Assembly: GCA_944383325.1 (NCBI GenBank)
Contig: CALWPC010000032.1
Coordinates: forward strand, 165,668-229,667
DNA: 64,000 nucleotides
Direction: 5' to 3'
Source: an uncultured Lachnospiraceae bacterium
GTDB taxonomy: Bacteria; Bacillota; Clostridia; Lachnospirales; Lachnospiraceae
Numbering within the stretch: position 1 is the stretch's first letter; the number at the start of each line of letters is the position of its first letter. This document shows, piece after piece, positions 41,271 to 49,905 of this stretch. The notes under the pieces are model-generated. The model searched no databases, was not told the DNA's origin, and worked only from the letters and a program-made list of their open reading frames with translations. The position numbers and the translations under genes are program-made.

Positions 41271-41651
41271 TTATTTTAATGTAACCTTTGCACCCTCAGC
41301 CTCAAGTTTTGCCTTGATGTCCTCAGCTTCCGCTTTTTCAGCGCCCTCTTTTACAAGCTTCGGAGCGCCGTCAACAACTTCCTTCGCTTCTTTCAGGCCA
41401 AGTCCGGTAATTTCACGAACCACTTTGATAACCTTAACCTTGTTCGGGCCTACTTCTGTCAGCTCTACGTTAAAGTCTGTCTTTTCCTCTGCTGCCGCGC
41501 CGCCCTCAGCGCCGCCTGCTGCTGCAACTACCACGCCTGCTGCTGCCGATACACCAAACTCTTCTTCGCAAGCCTTTACCAACTCGTTTAACTCTAATAC
41601 TGATAACTCTTTGATCGCTTCGATCATCTCAGCTGTTGTCAATTTTGCCAT
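41271..41651 (-). CDS. rplL: 50S ribosomal protein L7/L12
   Basis: 126 residues from the ATG at 41651, with GGAGG at good spacing. The N-terminal dimerisation helix ([16 protein letters not shown]), an Ala/Gly-rich hinge (about 42-60) and the conserved C-terminal domain with [18 protein letters not shown] are all present. It forms the flexible stalk that recruits translation GTPases. It directly follows rplJ. Confidence 0.98.
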   Translation of the reverse strand: MAKLTTAEMIEAIKELSVLELNELVKACEEEFGVSAAAGVVVAAAGGAEGGAAAEEKTDFNVELTEVGPNKVKVIKVVREITGLGLKEAKEVVDGAPKLVKEGAEKAEAEDIKAKLEAEGAKVTLK

Positions 41652-41706
41652 TTTCTTTACCTCCAAATTCAATCTGTGAACACTGATGTATTTACTGCTG
41701 TACGAT

Positions 41707-42252
41707 TTATGCCTCTGTTGCCGTTTCTTCTGCAGCCGGCTGAGACGCTTCTGTCTCTGCGCCTTCTGTACCGCTAGCCTCGGCAATCTGATTGATTACC
41801 CGGGCGAAATTAGCAATCGGCGACTGAATGCTTCCAAGCAGCTTGGAGAGAAGTTCTTCTCTCGAAGGCACTTTGGAGATCGCCTTAATGCCGTCCACGT
41901 CATAAACCGTGCCCTCTACGACTCCGCCCTTGAGTTCCAGTGCCGCTGCTTCTTTCGCAAACTTTGCCAACACGCGGGCCGGGGCTGTCGCATCTTCTGC
42001 AGAGACTGCCATCGCAGTCGGGCCTTCCAACAGACCGCAGAGTCCCTCGCATTCCGTACCCTGGAACGCAAAGTTCATCATTGTATTTTTGTATACCTTA
42101 TAGCTTACATTCGCTTCTCTCAAAGCTCTGCGAAGCCTGGTATCTTCTTCAACGGTCAGTCCGCGGTAATCGACAAGGACAACCGATTTCGCATCTTTAA
42201 TCTGCTCTGCGATCTCGTCAATCACCGGCTTTTTCAACTCAACTTTTGCCAT
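41707..42252 (-). CDS. rplJ: 50S ribosomal protein L10
   Basis: 181 residues starting [18 protein letters not shown], with [17 protein letters not shown] typical of L10. It anchors L7/L12 dimers on the ribosome through its C-terminal helix, and represses its own operon by binding the leader RNA. The C-terminal tail is rich in Ala and Glu and somewhat longer than usual. It is preceded by an L10 leader. Confidence 0.98.
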   Translation of the reverse strand: MAKVELKKPVIDEIAEQIKDAKSVVLVDYRGLTVEEDTRLRRALREANVSYKVYKNTMMNFAFQGTECEGLCGLLEGPTAMAVSAEDATAPARVLAKFAKEAAALELKGGVVEGTVYDVDGIKAISKVPSREELLSKLLGSIQSPIANFARVINQIAEASGTEGAETEASQPAAEETATEA

Positions 42253-42304
42253 CTGTGGTGCACCTCCTTATAATTTTGTAAATGAGGCTGCCGCCATCCC
42301 TGAA

Positions 42305-42408
42305 CACGAAAAAGCCTCCGCGCGCACACGGAGGCTGTAATCTTCAAATCGGAACTACAAAACCTCGGTAGGATTTACGCCCTGTGGCACCTACTGTCTT
42401 CGGCAGCT
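42305..42408 (-). ncRNA. L10 leader (autoregulatory rplJ mRNA leader) with terminator
   Basis: The minus-strand leader contains the characteristic internal-loop/kink sequence (GCCGAAGACAGTAGGTGCC ... CGTAAATCCTACCGAGG) recognised by L10, followed by a terminator hairpin. It matches the Firmicute L10 leader family: bound L10(L12)4 stabilises the structure that lets the terminator form. It lies between the rplJ promoter (42415-42443) and the gene. Confidence 0.88.
42309..42336 (-). terminator. Attenuation terminator in the L10 leader
   Basis: AGCCTCCG pairs with CGGAGGCT around an 8-nt GC-rich loop and is followed on the minus strand by TTTTT. It is the premature terminator of the L10 leader, 57 nt before rplJ. 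Confidence 0.85.
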
Positions 42409-42414
42409 TTTGGT

Positions 42415-42443
42415 ATATTATCATATGTTTTTCCATTTGTCAA
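42415..42443 (-). promoter_or_regulatory. Promoter of rplJL
   Basis: Minus-strand TTGACA-N17-TAATAT. It abuts the stop codon of the esterase gene at 42444, so rplJL transcription starts immediately after that gene. Confidence 0.8.
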
Positions 42444-43343
42444 CTATTTATTGTATTGCTCCTGCAGCCACTCCACGCAGCGGTCAAACCACTCACTGAC
42501 CTCTTCGTTGTCCGACGCCAGTCCGACGCCATGACCACCCTTGTCATATAAATGCAGCTCATAATCGACACCGTTTTCTTCCAGGGCATCCGCGAGTATC
42601 TGACTGTTTTCATAGCTTACCGCCCGGTCATTTTTGCAGTGCCAGAGAAACAGCGGACACATTTGATCCGTCACCCCGTATTCTCCTGAATACATTTGAA
42701 TCAATTCCTGATTGCCCACATTGTCCGCGCCAAGAAAGTTTTCCCTTGACGTCTTGTGCGTGTACTCATCCGTCATCGAGACAACCGGATAGCACAAAAC
42801 GCCCGCATCGGGCATCGCAGACTCCTGATCAATGGCGTCCCCGGCCTTTTCTAGCTCCTCATCCTGCGCATATTCCATTTCCGTGAGCGCCAGATGTCCG
42901 CCGGCAGAAAACCCCATGACCGTAATCTGATCTTCGTCAATACCAAACTCATCGGCAAAATACCGGACATAGCGGACAGCGCGCGCGGCGTCGCTGATCA
43001 TCGCCCGGTCGTGATACGGCGTCAGACGATATTCCACGACAAACACAGAAATGCCCTTTGCATTAAACGCCTCCGCAATCTCGGTTCCTTCCGTCTCTGA
43101 GGAATACTGTGTGTAACCACCCCCGGGAAACAGCACCACGCCGATGCCGTTGGCGTCCTGCGGAATATAGGGCGTTAGTTCCGGCACTTTTTGATCAATG
43201 GCTGAATCATAATATGGCATCTCTTCCGCTGAGTTCCAAAGCGCAATCGCTTCACCGTTTACATATTCCAATTTCTCGTCCTTTCCGCACCCTGACAGCG
43301 CCATGCACAAACACACTGCCGCCAGTACAATCGCTCGTTTCAC
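42444..43343 (-). CDS. Lipoprotein alpha/beta-hydrolase (acetylesterase/BD-FAE-like)
   Basis: 299 residues from a GTG at 43343 with GGGAGG at 8-nt spacing. A lipoprotein signal ends at the lipobox LSGC (Cys near 18), so the mature enzyme is membrane-tethered outside. The fold is complete: oxyanion-type LFPGGGY near 70, nucleophile in GFSAGGHLA near 143, acid in KNDRAVSYENS near 239, and His in GGHGVG near 270. Enzymes of this type remove acetyl or aromatic acyl groups from plant polysaccharides; pectin deacetylation is possible here but inferred only from the rest of the window. It interrupts the normal rplA-rplJ junction and has its own context (rplA terminator before, rplJ promoter after). 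Confidence 0.85.
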   Translation of the reverse strand: MKRAIVLAAVCLCMALSGCGKDEKLEYVNGEAIALWNSAEEMPYYDSAIDQKVPELTPYIPQDANGIGVVLFPGGGYTQYSSETEGTEIAEAFNAKGISVFVVEYRLTPYHDRAMISDAARAVRYVRYFADEFGIDEDQITVMGFSAGGHLALTEMEYAQDEELEKAGDAIDQESAMPDAGVLCYPVVSMTDEYTHKTSRENFLGADNVGNQELIQMYSGEYGVTDQMCPLFLWHCKNDRAVSYENSQILADALEENGVDYELHLYDKGGHGVGLASDNEEVSEWFDRCVEWLQEQYNK

Positions 43344-43365
43344 TGTGTTCACCTCCCACCCTGAA

Positions 43366-43411
43366 ACGACAAAGCACAGGTGCGCGACCCGTAAGTACAC
43401 ACACCTGTGCT
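43366..43411 (-). terminator. Terminator after rplKA
   Basis: AGCACAGGTG and CACCTGTGCT arms around a 19-nt loop, 16 bp past the rplA stop, followed on the minus strand by TTGTCGTTT. It separates rplKA from the esterase gene. Confidence 0.75.
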
Positions 43412-43426
43412 GATGATATTTTATTA

Positions 43427-44119
43427 TTAAACGAAGCGCGCTGTGTTAACTTTAACGCCCGGACCCATCGTCGGCGCAAGCGTAATACTTCTCAGATACT
43501 GACCTTTGAGAGAGCTCGGTTTCGCTTTTACCACTGCGTCCATAAGCGTCTGGAAATTATCCGCTAACTGCTCCTCTGTAAAGGAAGCTTTGCCTACCGG
43601 CACATGAATAATATTCGTCTTGTCAAGACGATACTCAATCTTACCTGCTTTAATATCATTAACTGCTTTTGTGACATCCATGGTCACCGTACCCGCCTTC
43701 GGGTTCGGCATCAAACCTTTCGGTCCAAGGACACGGCCAAGACGGCCGACTACGCCCATCATATCCGGCGTCGCTACTACAACGTCAAAATCTAACCAAC
43801 CCTCATTCTGAATCTTCGGAATGAGTTCCTCGCCGCCTGCGAAATCTGCTCCTGCAGCCAACGCTTCATCAATCTTGTCTCCCTTTGCAAATACAAGAAC
43901 GCGAACCGTCTTTCCTGTTCCGTGCGGCAAAACAACGGCGCCGCGCACCTGCTGCTCCGCATGACGTCCGTCACATCCTGTTCGAATATGAGCCTCAATC
44001 GTCTCATCAAACTTTGCTACGGAAACTTTTTTCACAAGCGCAATCGCCTCTGCCACATCATATGCGGCCGCGCGGTCCACCAACTTGGCCGCTTCAACAT
44101 ATTTCTTTCCCTTTTTCAT
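43427..44119 (-). CDS. rplA: 50S ribosomal protein L1
   Basis: 230 residues with AAGGAGG at the start. The L1 signature [20 protein letters not shown] is present near 125-145. It forms the L1 stalk near the tRNA exit site and binds 23S rRNA. It follows rplK by 97 nt. Confidence 0.98.
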   Translation of the reverse strand: MKKGKKYVEAAKLVDRAAAYDVAEAIALVKKVSVAKFDETIEAHIRTGCDGRHAEQQVRGAVVLPHGTGKTVRVLVFAKGDKIDEALAAGADFAGGEELIPKIQNEGWLDFDVVVATPDMMGVVGRLGRVLGPKGLMPNPKAGTVTMDVTKAVNDIKAGKIEYRLDKTNIIHVPVGKASFTEEQLADNFQTLMDAVVKAKPSSLKGQYLRSITLAPTMGPGVKVNTARFV

Positions 44120-44216
44120 TCTCCAATAACCTCCTTGTGGTCTTATCGGGGTTGCCCCCTTCCACGAATTTCAATGATGAAACCGAAATGCCGTTCACCC
44201 AATCATCCGCCGAAAA

Positions 44217-44642
44217 CTACTCTTCAACCGTAATGCCCATGCTGCGCGCCGTTCCTGCGATCATGCTCATTGCGGACTCAAGCGACGCTGCGTTCAGATC
44301 CGGCATTTTCGTCTCGGCAATCTTCTGCAGATCTTCTTTTGAAATGCTTGCCACCTTCGTCTTATTCGGTGTAGCCGATCCGGATTTGATTTTGCACGCC
44401 TTTTTGAGCAGCACTGCTGCCGGCGGTGTTTTTGTAATAAAGCTAAATGTTCTGTCCGTGTAGACAGTGATCACAACCGGAATAATCATGTCGCCCTGAT
44501 CTGCTGTCCTCGCGTTGAACTCCTTTGTAAACTGTACAATATTTACACCGTGCTGACCAAGCGCCGGGCCAACCGGAGGTGCCGGTGTCGCTTTACCGGC
44601 AGGAATCTGCAACTTAATATATCCTTCTACTTTTTTTGCCAT
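44217..44642 (-). CDS. rplK: 50S ribosomal protein L11
   Basis: 141 residues with AAGGAGG at the start. The N-terminal [18 protein letters not shown] and C-terminal GTARSMGI(T)VE motifs are typical of L11, which binds the GTPase-associated rRNA region, target of thiopeptides. It is 13 nt after nusG. Confidence 0.98.
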   Translation of the reverse strand: MAKKVEGYIKLQIPAGKATPAPPVGPALGQHGVNIVQFTKEFNARTADQGDMIIPVVITVYTDRTFSFITKTPPAAVLLKKACKIKSGSATPNKTKVASISKEDLQKIAETKMPDLNAASLESAMSMIAGTARSMGITVEE

Positions 44643-44655
44643 AACAGGCGCCTCC

Positions 44656-45168
44656 TTACATCTTCTTTACTTCGGAATATCCGATTTCGACCGGAGTCTC
44701 GCGGCCGAATAAGTTAACACTGATACTGACTGTCTGCTTCGCCTCGTTCATAGACTGAATCACGCCAACCATATCTTTCCACGCACCGTCAATCACGGCG
44801 ACGGTATCGCCCACTCCAAAATTGACCTGGATATTGACATTCTTAATACCAAGCGAACGAATTTCCAGATCCGTCAGCGGTACCGGCTTGGAGCCCGGAC
44901 CGACAAATCCGGTCACGCCGCGTGTGTTGCGCACAACAAACCAAGTATCGTCGTTCATCACCATGTGAATCAGGACATACCCCGGAAACATCTTGCGCTC
45001 CACCTGCTTCATCGCCCCGTTGCGCTCCTCCACGACATCAAGCGTGGGCACACGGACTTCCAGAATCACATCTTCAAGGTGTCGGTTTTCAATTGTTTTA
45101 TCAAGATTGGCTTTCACTTTATTCTCATAACCGGAATAAGTATGCACAACGTACCATTTTGCATCCAT
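44656..45168 (-). CDS. nusG: Transcription antitermination/pausing factor NusG
   Basis: 170 residues from the ATG at 45168 ([18 protein letters not shown]); the frame opens seven codons earlier with no better site. The NGN domain includes [13 protein letters not shown] near 70, and the C-terminal KOW domain is present near 120 onward. It binds RNA polymerase and links it to translation or Rho. It lies 28 nt after secE in the standard secE-nusG pair. Confidence 0.97.
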   Translation of the reverse strand: MDAKWYVVHTYSGYENKVKANLDKTIENRHLEDVILEVRVPTLDVVEERNGAMKQVERKMFPGYVLIHMVMNDDTWFVVRNTRGVTGFVGPGSKPVPLTDLEIRSLGIKNVNIQVNFGVGDTVAVIDGAWKDMVGVIQSMNEAKQTVSISVNLFGRETPVEIGYSEVKKM

Positions 45169-45196
45169 GAGATCACCCTTGTTTTCCAATGCTCGT

Positions 45197-45403
45197 CTAC
45201 AGACTAATAAGGAAGTTGACTCCGTACTGAATCAACACATCCAACACCGCAATGATAATTCCCAAAATAAGCATGGCAATGACAACCGCCACACTCTGCT
45301 TGGCAAGCGTTGTTTTGTCCGGCCAGATGACCTTTTTAAATTCAGATTTCAGGCCTTTAAAAAAGCTCCTTTTCTGAACTTTTTCGTTGCTGTTTTCTCC
45401 CAT
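45197..45403 (-). CDS. secE: Preprotein translocase subunit SecE
   Basis: 68 residues from the ATG at 45403 with GAGGAAGTG upstream. A short basic cytosolic part (KSEFKKVIWPDKTTLAKQS, typical of SecE) precedes one membrane helix. It clamps SecY in the translocon. It lies between rpmG and nusG, the usual Firmicute order. Confidence 0.95.
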   Translation of the reverse strand: MGENSNEKVQKRSFFKGLKSEFKKVIWPDKTTLAKQSVAVVIAMLILGIIIAVLDVLIQYGVNFLISL

Positions 45404-45427
45404 GTTCTCACTTCCTCGCACTTAGGA

Positions 45428-45577
45428 TTATTTCGTTTCCTTGTGTAATGTGTGTGCTCTGCAGAATCTGCAATATTTTTTTGTTTCCATTCTGTCCGGG
45501 TGATTACGTTTTTCCTTCGTCATATTGTAGTTACGCTGTTTACACTCCGTACATGCCAATGTGATCTTTACGCGCAC
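45428..45577 (-). CDS. rpmG: 50S ribosomal protein L33
   Basis: 49 residues, not long enough to appear among longer frames. The GTG start at 45577 has GGAGGTG at 6-nt spacing. The protein starts [18 protein letters not shown] and retains both Cys pairs (CTEC and CRFC), so it is the zinc-binding form of L33. Located 24 nt before secE, the normal position. Confidence 0.94.
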   Translation of the reverse strand: MRVKITLACTECKQRNYNMTKEKRNHPDRMETKKYCRFCRAHTLHKETK

Positions 45578-45682
45578 AACTGCCACCTCCACTTTCGTTT
45601 CATCTCATCAAAAGGTAAGTTGGGAGTTACCTTTCCTCGAATTTTAGGCATAAAAAAAAGACCTAACTTCCATCGCTCGTTT

Positions 45683-45712
45683 AATATAGCATAACCGGAC
45701 GACTTTAGTCAA
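45683..45712 (-). promoter_or_regulatory. Promoter of rpmG-secE-nusG
   Basis: Minus-strand TTGACT-N18-TATATT, about 105 bp before rpmG. The leader holds a small hairpin GGTAA/TTACC at 45614-45631 followed by T's on the minus strand, a possible attenuator, but no known element was recognised. Confidence 0.6.
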
Positions 45713-45760
45713 GTCTTTTCTTGTATTTATATATTGTTTTCTGCTGTTTTCCGACGCTTT

Positions 45761-47221
45761 CTACTGTCCGGCCGGCACCTCAAAGCCTGCGGGATTCCAC
45801 TTGTCTGTGCCATACAGCCACCGCCACGGTGCATAAACACCTTCGCCGGTAACGTCCTCCCCACTCAGGATTGTCTCATAAGACGGACAGATTGCCGACA
45901 GATCTTTGGATTTGCCCGACAGATCCATCGTACCGATCTCGAACCATCTCGCCTCCTCGCGGTTAATCGACATGTCCGCAAACCGGTCATTTCCTGATTT
46001 AATATGGTCGTCCATCTTGCAATAATAATAGGTCACCATTGCCCTGTCTCCATTGTTCCGCTCACCCCAGGGGCGTCCCAACGCATACGACGACACCGCG
46101 GGAGCGCTCTGTCCGGAGCTTGCAACTCCTTGTTTTGTAATCTCACAATTATAAAACAGAAAACCATAGGTCTGATCGCCCAACGTGGAAGCTGCGGTCA
46201 AATACCCGCCGCCATACGGCATATTCAGCTGACAATCGACAAAGACCGCTGTCGCGTTTCCGTAGATATAATCTACCGTACCTTCAATATAGCAATCCTT
46301 GAACAACATACGGCCATTGTTAATACACAGCGTATCCTGCCGTCCATAGAATTTACAATTTTCAAATACCTGGCGGTCCGCCTTGCTATACAACGCAAGC
46401 GCCTGTGTCTGATAGCTTGACGGATTCGCCCGATGCGCCTCAACCTCGTCTTTTTTGTTGGAAAGAACATACTCGTCTTCCAACTCTTCCTCGGTCACAT
46501 AAATATTAAAGGAGTTTTCAAACGTCATATACTCTGCGTGAAAGTCGTGCGCATCACCGCCGATGCAAACACTCGCATGCTTACTGCCGATACTGTCATA
46601 GATTCCGCCGGGGGCCGAATAATAAGAATGTCCGGATGCATAATAAAACGTAATTTTCGACTCCTGTGTCGTATCCATCGCCCGGTAAGTTACATACGGA
46701 GCCTCAAGCACGGTATACTCCCGAACAACGCCGGGTGCAAACAGAACCACTTTCCGCTCCTCCTCACTCGCCGGCGGATTGTCGTTCAGATACGCCACAG
46801 CGTCCGCGAGCGACTGATAACAGTAATCTCCGACCGGAAATGCCTCGGGATCGACAATCAGAATATGTTCATCCTCCGGCTCATCATATCCAAGATGAGA
46901 GCAGCCTGTCAACGCGGCCTGAAGCAGCAGCAGCGCGTCCTCACTGCTGACTGTGCCGTCATAATCTGCATCCGCCTTCTGATATGTATCTTCATCCACC
47001 TTGTCAATTCCGGCGGCTACCCGCAGCGCCCGCAGTGCGTCCCGCAGCGATATTTTTCCGTCGCCGTTTACATCTCCCCGCGTGCGGCAGACTACCTCAT
47101 AGCCGTCATTGCCGCGCACTTCTTTTCCAGAAAGCTCTTCTGCGCTAGCGGCGGACGTCACTCCCGCAAACAGTCCTGCCGACAAAATTGCCGCCAGAAT
47201 CCACAATGATTTCCTTTTCAT
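45761..47221 (-). CDS. Secreted pectinesterase with N-terminal dockerin (PME2)
   Basis: 486 residues from the second of two adjacent ATG codons, which has AGGAGG at better spacing; a much longer open frame upstream overlaps hydE and is not used. A signal peptide ends near TSAASA. The dockerin pair (about 45-110) has loops DVNGDGKISLRDAL and a weaker second DADYDGTVSSEDAL. The beta-helix esterase domain shows QTQALAL, GRQDTLC near 294, TVDYIYGNATAVF near 317 and LGRPW near 380. It is a clear homologue of PME1 at 15.7 kb but stands apart from the main region, in an apparent operon behind hydE (16 nt). Confidence 0.93.
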   Translation of the reverse strand: MKRKSLWILAAILSAGLFAGVTSAASAEELSGKEVRGNDGYEVVCRTRGDVNGDGKISLRDALRALRVAAGIDKVDEDTYQKADADYDGTVSSEDALLLLQAALTGCSHLGYDEPEDEHILIVDPEAFPVGDYCYQSLADAVAYLNDNPPASEEERKVVLFAPGVVREYTVLEAPYVTYRAMDTTQESKITFYYASGHSYYSAPGGIYDSIGSKHASVCIGGDAHDFHAEYMTFENSFNIYVTEEELEDEYVLSNKKDEVEAHRANPSSYQTQALALYSKADRQVFENCKFYGRQDTLCINNGRMLFKDCYIEGTVDYIYGNATAVFVDCQLNMPYGGGYLTAASTLGDQTYGFLFYNCEITKQGVASSGQSAPAVSSYALGRPWGERNNGDRAMVTYYYCKMDDHIKSGNDRFADMSINREEARWFEIGTMDLSGKSKDLSAICPSYETILSGEDVTGEGVYAPWRWLYGTDKWNPAGFEVPAGQ

Positions 47222-47237
47222 CATTCTCCTCCTTTGA

Positions 47238-48269
47238 TCAACATGCATCTCCCCGGTCAACTGCCAGACCGTATCCAATCGCCTGCATACGCGCCGCAAG
47301 GCGCTCCAGATACTCCGCCTCCTCCCCGCTGCTCTTCTTGTGATCATACAGCTCATATTGTCCGCGGTTTTTCACCGGTGAAAGATTCGGCATCACTACA
47401 TTTGCACCCGACAGCACCCCCCGCTCGCGGCCGTTTGGGTCAAGCGTTCCAAGCGCCGTCGTCGCCGGCAGCAACACCCTGGGCAACAGGATCCGCACTA
47501 CAGAGAGCAAAAACAGCGTCATCTCCACGCTCCCCGCAGGCTCGTCTGCAAACGGCGTCGCATGGTGCGGAATAAACGGCCCGATACCGACCATGTGCGG
47601 CTGAAACTCCTGTAAAAATAACAGATCGTCGGCGAGCGTCTCCAAGGTCTGCCCCGGTGATCCGACCATAAACCCCGCGCCCACCTGATAGCCAAGCGCT
47701 TTTAAATCATACAGGCACTGTTTTCTCGCACGCAGGCTCATTTCCTGCGGATGCAGATGCCGGTAGTGGGCTTCATTGGCCGTCTCATGTCGAAGAAGAT
47801 AGCGGTCTGCTCCGGCCTCCCGAAGCTGCGCGTAACTGTCTCTCGAACGCTCTCCGACTGAAAGCGTGATCGCACAGTCCGGGTATCGGCTCCTGATTGC
47901 GCGGACAATCTGCGTCAGCCGGTCGTCGGTATCATACGGATCTTCTCCGCCCTGAAGTACAAATGTCCGAAACCCAAGCGCATACCCGTTTTCACAGCAC
48001 TGCAAAATTTCCTCTTCCGTCAGCCGAAATCTGTCCACGGAACGGTTTTCCCTGCGGATGCCGCAATATAAACAATTATTTTTACAATAATTCGTAAATT
48101 CAATCAAACCGCGCGTATAAACTTTATTTCCATAATAATATCTGCGCAGCCGCACCGCTTCCGCGCGCAGCCGGTTCACCGCCGCCTCGCAGTTCGCCTG
48201 TTCCAGCAGGCGGACAAAATCCGTCCTGGAACAGCTGCGCTTCTGAATGAATTGCTCAACAATATCCAT
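47238..48269 (-). CDS. hydE: [FeFe]-hydrogenase maturation radical SAM protein HydE
   Basis: 343 residues with GGAGGATAAGG at the start. The radical SAM cluster motif is CKNNCLYC in FTNYCKNNCLYCGIRREN near 61-75. The HydE-typical C-terminal segment ATTALGTLDPNGRERG and SGANVVMPNLSP is present. HydE supplies ligands for the H-cluster; HydF, HydG and the hydrogenase are not in this window. It suggests a hydrogen-producing anaerobe. The gene follows a ZIP transporter by 42 nt. Confidence 0.93.
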   Translation of the reverse strand: MDIVEQFIQKRSCSRTDFVRLLEQANCEAAVNRLRAEAVRLRRYYYGNKVYTRGLIEFTNYCKNNCLYCGIRRENRSVDRFRLTEEEILQCCENGYALGFRTFVLQGGEDPYDTDDRLTQIVRAIRSRYPDCAITLSVGERSRDSYAQLREAGADRYLLRHETANEAHYRHLHPQEMSLRARKQCLYDLKALGYQVGAGFMVGSPGQTLETLADDLLFLQEFQPHMVGIGPFIPHHATPFADEPAGSVEMTLFLLSVVRILLPRVLLPATTALGTLDPNGRERGVLSGANVVMPNLSPVKNRGQYELYDHKKSSGEEAEYLERLAARMQAIGYGLAVDRGDAC

Positions 48270-48311
48270 CCCTTATCCTCCAACACGACACTCCCGTCCG
48301 AACTGGCTTCT

Positions 48312-49094
48312 CTAGCCAAGTGCGACATCCAACGCCATCATCACGGTGAAGCCGGCGGCAAACAAAAGCGTGCCGATATTGGAATGCGAGCCCGACGACA
48401 TCTCCGGAATCAGCTCCTCCACCACAACATAAATCATCGCGCCTGCCGCAAAGCTTAGCAAGTACGGAAGCAGCGGGACAACAAGTCCGGCCGCCAAAAT
48501 AGTCAGCAGCGCGCCGATCGGCTCCACCACGCCGGACAGTACCCCATAGAAAAACGCACGGGATTTTCCAACGCCTTCCGCGTGCAGCGGCATGGCGATT
48601 ACCGCTCCCTCTGGGAAATTTTGTATGGCAATTCCAATGGACATCGCAAGCGCCCCAAGCATCGTAATCCCTGCGTCACCGGTCAGCCACCCTGCATAAA
48701 CCACGCCGACCGCCATGCCCTCCGGAATATTGTGAAGCGTCACGGCAAGCACGAGCATCGTCGTCTTCCGAAGCCGCGTCTTTGGCCCCTCGCCCTTTGT
48801 GCTGTTCATATGAAGATGCGGCACTACATGGTCAAGCAGCAGCAAAAATAAAATTCCCAACCAGAACCCGACTGCAGCCGGAACAAACGACCATCTTCCC
48901 ATGTGCTCCGCGCGATCTAGCGCCGGAATCAGAAGACTCCACACAGACGCAGCTACCATGACCCCGGCTGCAAAGCCGGTAAGCGCCCGCTGAATCAACG
49001 GATTCAGCGTTTTCTTCATAAAAAATACGCAGGCGGAGCCGAGCGCCGTCCCCAAAAATGGAATAATAATACCTCTTACAACCTCAAACGTCAT
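48312..49094 (-). CDS. ZIP-family metal transporter
   Basis: 260 residues from the ATG at 49094 with GGAGG upstream. About eight membrane segments and the metal-path motifs HNIPEGMAVG and QNFPEGAVI mark the ZIP family, which imports zinc, iron or manganese. It is part of a leftward series (DUF3877-like gene, ZIP, hydE, PME2) with short spacers, so these may share a transcript. The metal cannot be told from sequence. Confidence 0.92.
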   Translation of the reverse strand: MTFEVVRGIIIPFLGTALGSACVFFMKKTLNPLIQRALTGFAAGVMVAASVWSLLIPALDRAEHMGRWSFVPAAVGFWLGILFLLLLDHVVPHLHMNSTKGEGPKTRLRKTTMLVLAVTLHNIPEGMAVGVVYAGWLTGDAGITMLGALAMSIGIAIQNFPEGAVIAMPLHAEGVGKSRAFFYGVLSGVVEPIGALLTILAAGLVVPLLPYLLSFAAGAMIYVVVEELIPEMSSGSHSNIGTLLFAAGFTVMMALDVALG

Positions 49095-49136
49095 AGGATA
49101 AACCTCCGCATGTCCGGTCAATCACTGACCGCGCAT

Positions 49137-49679
49137 TTACTCCGAAAACCCAAACTCTTGATAATCACCGGCCGTATAGCGATGATAAATGACATGACCG
49201 CCCTCAAATGTGAAACAGTACCGATAATCATTTGGAACACCGTCTTGAAAATAGATCAGATAATCGAAATCTTCTCCCTGCATTTGTTTGACAACAATAT
49301 GATCCGAATATGCCCGAAACACTGCGAGTACATCGTCAAGCGTGCTCCCATGTCCGGATACGACCCCGATCAGCCGGCTTAAAAATCCATCGTGAGACAT
49401 ATTCTCATGTACATAATCTGCGGCCCTGGGAGGAAGTGTAAAGCAAAAACGCTCTCCGCCGCTTGTGATCTCTATATTGCCAAGCCGGTCTCCTGTAAGG
49501 CGGCAAAAATCCGCCAGACGGCTGTGCATCTGCGAAACCGTACATTGCTCATTAATCAGCCGGTTCAGAGAACTGAGCGGATAATAAAGCCGCACCGTCT
49601 CGCTGTGATACCCGAGCTTAATCTGCTCTTCCTCAATCATATCTATAATATTCTGCTCTAATTTTGTAAACGAATGCAT
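49137..49679 (-). CDS. DUF3877-like protein of unknown function
   Basis: 180 residues from the ATG at 49679 (MHSFTKLEQNIIDMIEEEQI), with GGGAGG upstream; the frame opens eight codons earlier. No signal peptide or membrane segment; it looks like a soluble alpha/beta protein. The stretch EEEQIKLGYHSETVRLYYPLSSLN resembles a small Lachnospiraceae family that I recall as DUF3877. Function is unknown. It lies directly downstream of the tandem 80-bp repeat, whose last boundary supplies an extended -10 motif 23 bp before the start. Confidence 0.65.
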   Translation of the reverse strand: MHSFTKLEQNIIDMIEEEQIKLGYHSETVRLYYPLSSLNRLINEQCTVSQMHSRLADFCRLTGDRLGNIEITSGGERFCFTLPPRAADYVHENMSHDGFLSRLIGVVSGHGSTLDDVLAVFRAYSDHIVVKQMQGEDFDYLIYFQDGVPNDYRYCFTFEGGHVIYHRYTAGDYQEFGFSE

Positions 49680-49700
49680 GCAAGACCTCCCGCTTCGTAT

Positions 49701-49710
49701 CATTATACCA
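49701..49710 (-). promoter_or_regulatory. Extended -10 promoter at repeat end, facing the DUF3877-like gene
   Basis: Minus-strand TGGTATAATG contains TG-n-TATAAT. Initiation would be near 49695, leaving a leader of about 16 nt that contains the GGGAGG binding site. Geometry fits a working promoter, although no clear -35 hexamer is seen. Confidence 0.6.
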
Positions 49711-49870
49711 TCTCAACTGTCGTTTCGATGGGGTTTTCGCCTTATGTCGGTCCCGCGCAAGCGCAGACCGCCGCATGGCTCATTATTCCATCTCGACTGT
49801 CGTTTCGATGGGGTTTTCGCCTTATGCCGGTCTCGCGCAAGCGCAGACCGCCGCAAGGCTCATTATACCA
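49701..49870. repeat. Two tandem copies of the 80-bp interspersed repeat (copies B and C)
   Basis: Unit B is 49701-49780 and unit C 49781-49860, with the boundary 10-mer repeated at 49861-49870. B and C differ at about five of 80 positions. Each unit has the conserved hairpin core ending GCGCAAGCGCAGACC, and starts CATTAT(A/T)CCATCTC. The same unit in single copy lies at 11639-11729. On the minus strand the two outer boundaries read TGGTATAATG, an extended -10 element with a consensus TATAAT; the middle one reads TGGAATAATG. The family is therefore interspersed and has expanded in tandem here. Confidence 0.9.
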
Positions 49871-49905
49871 CATTTTTACGTTTCGGTCACCCCCTTGCCG
49901 TCAAA

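Noticed and set aside
41652..41786. Upstream extension of rplL to the open-frame start
   Set aside because: The extension is a shadow of the rplJ C-terminus; the ATG at 41651 has a strong GGAGG and the correct L7/L12 N-terminus.
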